From positions 1 through 5,051 of the forward strand of contig NZ_CALETI010000465.1 in NCBI RefSeq assembly GCF_937920075.1: a stretch of DNA of 5,051 nt, read 5' to 3'. The notes beneath the pieces are model-generated. The model did no database searches, was not told the origin of the DNA, and worked only from the letters and a program-made list of their open reading frames with translations. The position numbers and the translations under genes are program-made. The DNA is from an uncultured Agitococcus sp. GTDB taxonomy: Bacteria; Pseudomonadota; Gammaproteobacteria; Pseudomonadales; Moraxellaceae. Of the stretch, positions 1 to 5,051 are shown piece after piece (position 1 is the stretch's first letter; each line of letters opens with the position of its first letter).

Positions 1-399
1 GTAGTGTTTTTTAATAGTCAAAAACATCCCAGTGGTCATATTTGGTTAACAGGCGATAATCGTACAGGTGCAGGTAATGGCGATGATGAGCAAATTATCG
101 TTAAGTTAAATAATCTGAGTGATAAATATCAACGTATCTTATTTGTGGTGTCTATTTATGAAGGGCGAAAACGAGCCCAACATTTTGGCCAATTAAAAAA
201 TGCTTTTATTCGTGCTGTTGATAATAAAGGTAAAGAATTATGTCGTTATGATATTAGTGCTGAATCTCACTACGATAATATGTGTTCGATTAGTTTTGCA
301 GAGGTTGTTCGTGAGGCTAATGGTTGGCGTTTTAAAGCATTAGGTACACCGCATGATAGTGATGATTTTGTTGATGTGTTGAAAAACTACATTGGGTGA
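1..399 (+). CDS. TerD-family calcium-binding stress protein, 5'-truncated by window edge
   Basis: The reading frame is open from base 1 to a TGA at 397-399, giving 132 residues with no start in the window. The visible part begins at VVFFNS, which corresponds to the 'FVFYN' strand in the middle of TerD proteins, so about 55-65 N-terminal residues (including the first DLD-type calcium site) lie upstream. Seen directly: the family signature GDNRTG at residues 18-23 and GNGDDE at 25-30, whose acidic side chains bind calcium in characterised TerD proteins; then FVVSIYE, FGQLKNAFIR, LCRYDIS and GWRFKALG, all matching the conserved second half of the fold. TerD-family proteins are cytoplasmic or membrane-peripheral and are tied to tellurite, phage and colicin resistance phenotypes; their biochemical activity is unsettled. 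The GTG at base 4 is not a credible start because it falls inside the conserved fold. Which paralog this is (TerD, TerE, TerZ or another) cannot be decided from the fragment. The next gene begins 8 nt downstream, implying an operon. Confidence 0.93.
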   Translation, partial: VVFFNSQKHPSGHIWLTGDNRTGAGNGDDEQIIVKLNNLSDKYQRILFVVSIYEGRKRAQHFGQLKNAFIRAVDNKGKELCRYDISAESHYDNMCSISFAEVVREANGWRFKALGTPHDSDDFVDVLKNYIG

Positions 400-403
400 G
401 GTG
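398..403 (+). promoter_or_regulatory. Ribosome binding site that favours the GTG-407 start
   Basis: GAGGTG overlaps the TerD-family stop codon (TGA 397-399) and sits 3 nt before GTG 407; the core AGG ends 6 nt before it. It cannot serve the possible TTG at 392 or GTG at 401, which lie upstream of or within it. This supports translation of the vWA gene from 407, with ribosomes probably handed over from the upstream gene. Confidence 0.5.
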
Positions 404-406
404 GCT

Positions 407-1018
407 GTGAGTCAACGTTTTTGCGTGTATCTATTATTAGATACCTCAGGTTCGATGCGTGGTGAGCCAATTACCTCAGTAAATATTGGTTTGCGTGCGA
501 TGATGGCATCTTTGCGCCAACAACATCATGCTTTAGATAATATTTATTTATCTATCGTTACTTTTGATTCGCTCATTAAAGAGGTGTTACCGCTCACTGC
601 CATTCGCAATATTGTTTTGCCTGACATTGTGTGTCCTGAATCAGGCGCAACATTTTTGGGCGAGGGCTTAATGCATATTTGCCAAAAAGTGGATAGTGAA
701 CTTAATCGCACTAAGGATGCACAGCCTTTATTATTTGTCATGACTGATGGAAAACCGTCAGATACCTTGGCTTATACAGAGGCATTAGAAGAAGTACAAC
801 GCCGATCATTTGCCAAAATTATTGCTTGTGCGGCAGGGCATAAAGCCGATGCCAGTGCCTTAAAGCGACTCACTGACACAGTAGTAAGTTTGGATACAAT
901 GGATAGCAGTACTTTTTCCCAGTTCTTCCAATGGGTATCAGCCACGGTCAGTGCCAATCAGCAAAATAATGATTCAGCTTTGCCTCCACCACCTGCCGAA
1001 ATCAATATTGTGATTTAA
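407..1018 (+). CDS. Stand-alone vWA-domain protein (TerY-like, no zinc ribbon)
   Basis: A 203-residue protein made of one von Willebrand factor A domain. The metal-ion-dependent adhesion site (MIDAS) is complete: DTSGS at residues 12-16 (D12, S14, S16), T82 in SGATFLGEGL, and D114 in MTDGKPSD. The first strand VYLLLD starts within ten residues of the N terminus, so a start at GTG 407 is preferred; the frame also allows TTG 392 or GTG 401, adding five or two residues. The domain ends near residue 180 (FFQWVSATVS) and is followed by a low-complexity tail with four prolines (193-196) and a hydrophobic end. No signal peptide or membrane segment is seen, so it is probably cytoplasmic. vWA domains bind a divalent cation and use it to grip partner proteins; here the likely partners are the TerY, phosphatase and kinase products downstream, which is inference. 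It is a paralog of the next gene but lacks that protein's cysteine-rich C-terminal part. Confidence 0.93.
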   Translation: MSQRFCVYLLLDTSGSMRGEPITSVNIGLRAMMASLRQQHHALDNIYLSIVTFDSLIKEVLPLTAIRNIVLPDIVCPESGATFLGEGLMHICQKVDSELNRTKDAQPLLFVMTDGKPSDTLAYTEALEEVQRRSFAKIIACAAGHKADASALKRLTDTVVSLDTMDSSTFSQFFQWVSATVSANQQNNDSALPPPPAEINIVI

Positions 1019-1019
1019 G

Positions 1020-1076
1020 GGTTGGTTTCGACTTCGCTCAACCAGCGTAAAAAGCTTTCTGAGCGAAGTCGAAGGG
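1020..1076 (+). repeat. Intergenic palindromic repeat (REP/MITE-like hairpin)
   Basis: The arms at 1027-1040 (TTCGACTTCGCTCA) and 1060-1073 (TGAGCGAAGTCGAA) are perfect 14-bp reverse complements separated by 19 nt. A competing smaller hairpin is possible on the left side: GGTTG at 1020-1024 can pair with CAACC at 1039-1043. The loop also holds the 8-bp palindrome AAAGCTTT (1051-1058). The motif is more GC-rich than its surroundings and resembles short dispersed palindromes present in many copies in several bacterial genomes; copy number cannot be seen here. No run of T follows the right arm on either strand, so an intrinsic terminator is unlikely. The repeat fills most of the only sizeable gap (94 nt) in the operon and starts 2 bases after the stop codon of the vWA gene. 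Confidence 0.8.
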
Positions 1077-1112
1077 AAAATCTTTCTAACTAAATAAAAA
1101 CAAGGATTTTAT

Positions 1113-2168
1113 ATGCGCCGTTTACCAATATTTTTTTTGCTTGATGTCTCAGAGTCGATGGCAGGCGAAAACTTACGGCAATTACAACAAGGCTTAGAGC
1201 GTTTAGTCAGCAGTTTAAGAACAGATCCTTATGCTTTAGAAACGGTTTATTTATCCATTATTGCCTTTGCTGGCAAGGCGAAAACCTTAACCCCTTTGGT
1301 CGAGATGGCGGTTTTTTATCCGCCGCGTTTGCCAATTGGCTCAGGCACAGGCTTGGGGGCAGCATTAACACACTTGATGAAAGAAATAGATAATCAAGTC
1401 ATTAAAACCACACCTGATCGAAAGGGCGATTGGAAGCCGATTGTCTATTTGATGACAGATGGTAAACCAACTGATGAGATTAAGGACGCAGTGTATCGTT
1501 GGCAAAAATATTATCAGCAACAAGCGGCATTAATTGCTATTGGTGTGGGTCAATATGCCGATTTGGAAGCTTTACGTAAACTCACGCCAAATGTCGTGCA
1601 TTTAAATGCACAAAGTGATGAAGATTTTAAAAAGTTTATTGATTGGGTCAGTCAGTCAGTAGTGGCACAAAGTCGTAGTGTCTCAGCTAATACTGGTGGG
1701 GTGAATTTAGCCAAGCTTGATGATTCGATTATGTCGCAAATTGGCGATTTAGGCTTGGCGGCTAAAGTTGACGAAGACTATGTGATTTTATCGGGAATGT
1801 GTCAGCGTTATCGTTTGCCCTATTTGATTAAATATGAACGAATGCCGATGAGATTTGATGCGGGTCAGTATCAAGTCGATTTTGGTCGTTACCATATGGC
1901 GGGAGTGTTAGCTTTAGAAAAAGATTATTATGAGTTGTGTGATAACAGCATGGCCACACCAACCATTAATACCGATATGTTAATTGGTGGGGCAGGTTGT
2001 CCCCATTGTGGTCATCATTATGCGATTGCCGCTTGTGGTAATTGTAATCAACTGTTTTGTATAGATGGTGAAGGTGCAGCTAACTGTCCTCATTGTCAGT
2101 ATCAAAATAACTTTGTTATGGCCAGTGCTGATAGTGATGGTTTTGACATTAGTCGTGCTCGAGGTTAA
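1113..2168 (+). CDS. terY: TerY: vWA domain plus C-terminal zinc ribbon
   Basis: A 351-residue protein with two modules. Residues about 1-185 form a vWA domain: the MIDAS motif reads DVSES (D11, S13, S15), with T79 in GSGTGLG and D116 in LMTDGKPTD. The glutamate inside DVSES, where most vWA domains have glycine, is as I recall typical of TerY. Residues about 195-351 match the TerY C-terminal region, ending in a cysteine-rich zinc ribbon with CPHC at 296-299, C308/C311, C316 and CPHC at 325-328, able to bind one or two metal ions. The start is ATG 1113, preceded by AAGGA (1102-1106) at a 6-nt spacing, and the first strand RRLPIFFLLD begins at once. No signal peptide is seen; a cytoplasmic location is inferred. 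The phosphatase gene follows after 6 nt. In comparative genomics TerY, PP2C and kinase recur together as the TerY-P triad; TerY is proposed to be the metal-dependent scaffold or target of the phosphorylation pair, which is inference rather than demonstrated here. Confidence 0.95.
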   Translation: MRRLPIFFLLDVSESMAGENLRQLQQGLERLVSSLRTDPYALETVYLSIIAFAGKAKTLTPLVEMAVFYPPRLPIGSGTGLGAALTHLMKEIDNQVIKTTPDRKGDWKPIVYLMTDGKPTDEIKDAVYRWQKYYQQQAALIAIGVGQYADLEALRKLTPNVVHLNAQSDEDFKKFIDWVSQSVVAQSRSVSANTGGVNLAKLDDSIMSQIGDLGLAAKVDEDYVILSGMCQRYRLPYLIKYERMPMRFDAGQYQVDFGRYHMAGVLALEKDYYELCDNSMATPTINTDMLIGGAGCPHCGHHYAIAACGNCNQLFCIDGEGAANCPHCQYQNNFVMASADSDGFDISRARG

Positions 2169-2174
2169 ACCATC

Positions 2175-3278
2175 ATGGTGTTTAGCTTAGTGCCAGCCTC
2201 GGTTGGGCAGCGATATTTTCAGCGCTTGAGTAATGATGTTCAACAAGTGCATGTGGTGGCGGTGGATATTGCCCCTGAAACGGGTTTAACCTTTAATGAG
2301 CAAGAACAAATATTGTGTGGCCAACCATTAACAATCGGGCAGTATGCTCTGGTTATTTATTATCAATTAATTATCGAAAATCAATATAGCACCATTAAAA
2401 CCAGTCACAGCCAACTTATCATTAATCCAGACCCTCGCTCTTTATGGAAAAATATTCCTTCCAATAACCAAGAAATATATGCCAAGCCTGATAGCCGTAG
2501 TCAATCTTTGCACAATGCTCACTATAAAATACTCGCTGCCAGTCAACGTGGCCGCTCTCACGCCCATAAAGGCCAATTTAGAGAGGATGATTTTTTTATT
2601 GCACAAGGTGAAAATTGGCAATTAGCGATTGTGGCTGATGGGGCTGGTAGTGCTCAATATAGTCGTTATGGTTCATGGTTAATTTGTCAAACGATGGGGA
2701 GTTTTTTAACGCAAATCTTGTCTAGACCAATACCTGTTGATAGGCAAGACATTAACCTTGAATTAAAAGGTGCATTGGCTGAAGCGATATGCGCTATAGA
2801 ACATGAAGCACAACATCAACAAACACCAGTTAAAGATTACGCCAGTACTGTGTTAATAGTGTTGTGTTATTTTGATAATCAAAAAAAAGAATATGTGTAT
2901 TGGACGGTAGCCATAGGTGATGGTGCAATCGCTTTGTATTCGCCACAAACACAACAAGTCAGTTTATTAAATATGCCCGATAGTGGTGATTATGCAGGCG
3001 AAACGCGATTTTTAAGTGATAGTAATTTTATGCAAGCTCCTATAACAAATTATTGCACTAAAGAGTTTGTACCCTGTTTATTGATGACCGATGGCGTCAG
3101 TGATGCGTTTTTTGACTCAGATAATGCCTTAAATTGTGACCAAGCATGGCAATATTTATGGCAGTATTTACAACAACATCAAGCCTTAGATGATGATAAA
3201 AATTTATTAAGCTGTTTAGATTTTTGGTCAAAAGGCAATCACGATGACCGTACTTTAGTGGTAATTTTGGAAAAATAA
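2175..3278 (+). CDS. PP2C-family protein serine/threonine phosphatase of the TerY-P triad
   Basis: A 367-residue protein whose residues about 118-367 are a PPM/PP2C phosphatase domain, which removes phosphate from Ser/Thr with two metal ions. Motifs in order: RGRSHAHKGQFREDDF at 125-140 (the usual N-Q-D region, here E-D-D), VADGAGS at 153-159 with metal ligand D155, ST at 224-225, AIGDG at 246-250, LMTDGVSDAFF at 303-313 with D306, and NHDDRT at 355-360 with D357/D358. These core acidic residues look intact, so an active enzyme is expected. Residues 1-117 are an extension with several beta-prone stretches (VHVVAVDI, YALVIYYQLII) that I cannot assign to a named domain. No signal peptide or membrane helix is seen. 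The ATG start lies 6 nt after the terY stop; GAGG at 2161-2164, inside the end of terY, is the probable ribosome site. The kinase gene starts 1 nt after its stop, so the pair is likely translationally coupled and opposes each other on shared substrates. Confidence 0.94.
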   Translation: MVFSLVPASVGQRYFQRLSNDVQQVHVVAVDIAPETGLTFNEQEQILCGQPLTIGQYALVIYYQLIIENQYSTIKTSHSQLIINPDPRSLWKNIPSNNQEIYAKPDSRSQSLHNAHYKILAASQRGRSHAHKGQFREDDFFIAQGENWQLAIVADGAGSAQYSRYGSWLICQTMGSFLTQILSRPIPVDRQDINLELKGALAEAICAIEHEAQHQQTPVKDYASTVLIVLCYFDNQKKEYVYWTVAIGDGAIALYSPQTQQVSLLNMPDSGDYAGETRFLSDSNFMQAPITNYCTKEFVPCLLMTDGVSDAFFDSDNALNCDQAWQYLWQYLQQHQALDDDKNLLSCLDFWSKGNHDDRTLVVILEK

Positions 3279-3279
3279 C

Positions 3280-4779
3280 ATGGCTAATGTAGTGCGTTTA
3301 ACCGCTTCTGATGGTTCAGTGGTCGAATTTGTTGATGAAATCAAAGCGGCTGGCGCAATGAAGGATGTGTATTTTTCGCCCGATAAACGTTATGTCGTAG
3401 CTTTGTTTAGAAAGAAGAATGACCAAGCTTTAAAAGAGCGTTTGCAACTGATTACAGGTCAATATCGAGAGCGGATTTTTAATCAACAAGGCGGTGATTA
3501 TTGGCGTGGTTTGTATTGTTGGCCAACAGCAATGGTTGAATATCAAGGAAAAATTGGTGTCGTGATGCCATTTTATGCCAGCCATTTCTTTTTTGATTAT
3601 GGCTCTAAACAAAACGATATGCTTGGCATTAAAGGCAAAGAAAAAGAAGGCAAATGGTTTGCTTCACCATCAAATCGACAAAAGTTTTTAGATAGTCGTG
3701 AGTTAGGCAATTGGTTGCATCATTTACGCATTTGTTTGCAAATTGCCCGTGCTACGCGCCGTTTACATGCTGCAGGTTTAGCTCATTCCGATTTGTCATA
3801 TAAAAACGTCTTGGTTGATCCCATTACAGGCAGTGCCTGTTTAATTGATTTAGATGGTTTGGTTGTGCCTGATAAATTTGCACCTGATGTGGTGGGAACG
3901 CCTGATTTTATTGCACCCGAGTGTGTTAAAACTGCGCATTTAGAGCGTAACGACCCCAAACGTGTGTTACCTAGTATTCGCACCGATGAACACGCTTTGG
4001 CAGTATTAATTTATATGTACTTATTATATCGCCATCCTTTGCGTGGTGATAAAGTGCATGATGTGAAAGACTCGCAACATGATGAAAGTTTGATGATGGG
4101 CGAAAAGGCCTTATTTATTGAGCATCCTACAGACAGCAGCAATCGGATTAATGTTGCTTATGTTAAAGCCTCAGAATTACCGTGGAAAGATACGCAAAAG
4201 TTACCTTATACCCTAACAGGTAGTTATTTAAGTCCGTTATTTGAACGCGCTTTTATTGACGGTTTACATCAGCCACAGTTACGTCCCAGTGCCGATGAAT
4301 GGGAACAGGCTTTGGTCAAAACCGTTGATTTAATTCAGCCTTGTATTAATCATGACTGCGAGCAAAAATGGTATGTGTTTGCTAATAGTACCAAGCCCAT
4401 TTGTCCGTTTTGCCAAACGCCCTTTGTTGGCCAATTACCTGTATTAAATTTATATTCTGCTTCTCAAGAAGGGCGGTTTTTACCTGATAACCATCGTGTC
4501 ATGGTTTATCACAATCAATCGTTATATCAATGGCATAGCAATAAATTATTATTTCCTAATGAGCGTTTAACGCCTGAACAAAAACGTCGAATTGGTTACT
4601 TTGTTTATCATCAACAACAATGGTATTTGGTCAATGAGGCTTTGCCCGATTTGATGAGTGTGGCTAATAAACAAACGATTGCCATTGGCGATAAAATTGC
4701 GTTGGTAGATGGTTTGCAATTGTTGTTATCACGCGGTGAGGGTAGTCGTTTGGTGGTGGTGCAGATGGTGAGCTGTTAA
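3280..4779 (+). CDS. Atypical protein kinase with zinc ribbon (TerY-P triad kinase)
   Basis: A 499-residue protein. Residues about 20-345 form a eukaryotic-like kinase fold: LAHSDLSYKNVLVD at 167-180 is the catalytic loop (HSD in place of HRD, catalytic D171, N176), LIDLDG at 188-193 stands for the DFG metal site with D190, GTPDFIAPE at 206-214 holds the APE motif, RTDEHALAV at 234-242 matches the next helix, and LRPSADEW at 334-341 the last. No VAIK lysine is visible in its usual place (VVALFRKK, 39-46); K28 in GAMKD, or K45/K46, might serve. A lysine-rich insertion (K118-K125) lies near the hinge region. A four-cysteine zinc ribbon follows (C355, C360, C375, C378), then a beta-rich tail of about 120 residues. 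It should transfer phosphate from ATP to Ser/Thr of a partner; the target is unknown, but the vWA proteins are the natural candidates. ATG 3280 lies 1 nt after the phosphatase stop, with GGAA (3269-3272) as ribosome site. It is the last gene of the module here; no hairpin terminator follows. Confidence 0.93.
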   Translation: MANVVRLTASDGSVVEFVDEIKAAGAMKDVYFSPDKRYVVALFRKKNDQALKERLQLITGQYRERIFNQQGGDYWRGLYCWPTAMVEYQGKIGVVMPFYASHFFFDYGSKQNDMLGIKGKEKEGKWFASPSNRQKFLDSRELGNWLHHLRICLQIARATRRLHAAGLAHSDLSYKNVLVDPITGSACLIDLDGLVVPDKFAPDVVGTPDFIAPECVKTAHLERNDPKRVLPSIRTDEHALAVLIYMYLLYRHPLRGDKVHDVKDSQHDESLMMGEKALFIEHPTDSSNRINVAYVKASELPWKDTQKLPYTLTGSYLSPLFERAFIDGLHQPQLRPSADEWEQALVKTVDLIQPCINHDCEQKWYVFANSTKPICPFCQTPFVGQLPVLNLYSASQEGRFLPDNHRVMVYHNQSLYQWHSNKLLFPNERLTPEQKRRIGYFVYHQQQWYLVNEALPDLMSVANKQTIAIGDKIALVDGLQLLLSRGEGSRLVVVQMVSC

Positions 4780-4784
4780 ACAAT

Positions 4785-4813
4785 TTGGGATAATAAAGTA
4801 AATATTGTACAAT
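4785..4813 (+). promoter_or_regulatory. Predicted sigma-70-type promoter for the antitoxin gene
   Basis: A -35 candidate TTGGGA (4785-4790) and a -10 candidate TACAAT (4808-4813) are separated by 17 bp, the ideal spacing. The start site would fall near 4820, leaving a leader of about 20 nt that includes the ribosome site GGAGA (4830-4834). The -35 begins 6 nt after the kinase stop codon. This suggests that the antitoxin gene is transcribed separately from the Ter operon, although read-through cannot be excluded because no terminator separates them. Confidence 0.55.
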
Positions 4814-4824
4814 AGTTATGTACG
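4803..4824 (+). promoter_or_regulatory. Probable autoregulatory operator with TGTACA core
   Basis: A perfect 12-bp palindrome, TATTGTACAATA (4803-4814), covers the -10 element and holds the core TGTACA (4806-4811). A second, imperfect copy of the core, TGTACG, lies at 4819-4824, one to one and a half helical turns downstream. YefM/Phd antitoxins are known to repress their own promoters by binding palindromes with a TGTACA core, as in the E. coli yefM-yoeB operon. The position over the -10 and just before a Phd/YefM-type gene supports the same role; binding itself is inferred. Confidence 0.6.
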
Positions 4825-4839
4825 ATTTTGGAGATAGCA

Positions 4840-5051
4840 ATGCAAACCATTAATATCAGTGACTTTCGTAGTCATTTAGCCTATTACTTAAAAGTGGCAC
4901 AAATGGGTGAATCGTTGTCTATCACTTCACATGGACAAGTATTGGCAGTGATAGTACCCCCTAGTCAAGCTAAACAAGATGCAAAAACGGCTTTACAACA
5001 AATTGCTCAACAAAGCGTGATAGATGATGTTGTGTCACCACTAAATGAGCC
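4840..5051 (+). CDS. Phd/YefM-family type II antitoxin, 3'-truncated by window edge
   Basis: An open frame from ATG 4840 runs off the window after 70 complete codons. The sequence starts MQTINISDFRSHLAYYLK and continues MGESLSITSHGQVLAVIVPP (22-41), the standard beta-helix-helix-beta pattern of Phd/YefM DNA-binding domains, in which the N-terminal half dimerises and binds the operator. The following segment (42-70) is polar and glutamine-rich and ends IDDVVSPLNE, like the toxin-binding tail of short antitoxins in this family. GGAGA at 4830-4834 gives a well-placed ribosome site. Such antitoxins neutralise a toxin encoded directly downstream, commonly a PIN-domain RNase or a RelE/YoeB-type mRNA interferase; that gene lies outside the window, so the toxin type is unknown. 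Usual length is about 75-95 residues, so only a short end is missing. Confidence 0.88.
   Translation, partial: MQTINISDFRSHLAYYLKVAQMGESLSITSHGQVLAVIVPPSQAKQDAKTALQQIAQQSVIDDVVSPLNE

Noticed and set aside
4..399. GTG at base 4 as the true start of the TerD-family gene
   Set aside because: It falls in the middle of the conserved fold and there is no ribosome site visible; the frame is already open at base 1, so the gene is cut by the window edge.
544..957. Open frames on the minus strand opposite the first vWA gene (544-741, 772-957)
   Set aside because: Both lie entirely within a clear coding gene, show no recognisable motif and have low-complexity Ser/Thr-rich content typical of antisense shadows.
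1027..1076. Inverted repeat as a rho-independent terminator
   Set aside because: The loop is 19 nt and the right arm is followed by GGGAAAATC, not a T run; the opposite strand also lacks a T tail. The operon logic argues for read-through.
1074..1112. Possible separate promoter for terY in the AT-rich stretch after the repeat
   Set aside because: AT-rich hexamers occur, but no -35/-10 pair with acceptable spacing stands out; transcription from upstream is the simpler reading.
3430..3983. Open frames on the minus strand opposite the kinase gene (3430-3612, 3783-3983)
   Set aside because: They overlap conserved kinase motifs on the + strand and have no domain signature or ribosome site of their own.
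4780..4800. Terminator after the kinase gene
   Set aside because: No stem-loop or T run is present between the kinase stop and the antitoxin promoter.

Overview
This window is an AT-rich (roughly 40% G+C by eye) stretch of bacterial chromosome or large plasmid. It carries most of a tellurium-resistance-type (Ter) stress-response signalling operon, followed by the start of a toxin-antitoxin operon. All genes lie on the + strand. Protein character and codon use fit a low-G+C gammaproteobacterium (for example a sulfur oxidiser of the Thiotrichales or a relative of the Moraxellaceae). This placement is tentative because no rRNA or marker gene is present.

Layout: (1) 1-399, the C-terminal two thirds of a TerD-family calcium-binding protein whose 5' end is outside the window. 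(2) 407-1018, a stand-alone von Willebrand factor A (vWA) protein. (3) 1020-1076, an intergenic inverted repeat with perfect 14-bp arms that resembles dispersed REP/MITE-like palindromes. (4) 1113-2168, TerY, a second vWA protein with a C-terminal cysteine-rich zinc ribbon. (5) 2175-3278, a PP2C-type protein phosphatase with a long N-terminal extension. (6) 3280-4779, an atypical protein kinase with a zinc ribbon and a beta-rich C-terminal domain. (7) 4785-4839, a promoter with a palindromic TGTACA operator. (8) 4840-5051, the N-terminal 70 codons of a Phd/YefM-family antitoxin, cut by the window end.

The vWA (TerY), PP2C and kinase genes form the arrangement known from comparative genomics as the TerY-P triad. 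The three genes are packed with gaps of 6 and 1 nt, which implies cotranscription and matched expression. The inferred logic is that kinase and phosphatase set a reversible phosphorylation state, the two metal-binding vWA proteins act as scaffolds or switches, and TerD-family proteins supply a calcium-binding, membrane-associated stress component. The biochemical role of this triad is, to my knowledge, still poorly tested. The downstream antitoxin has its own promoter and is probably an independent operon that happens to adjoin the Ter module. I see no transposase, CRISPR array, tRNA or rRNA, and no gene-free stretch over 300 bases.
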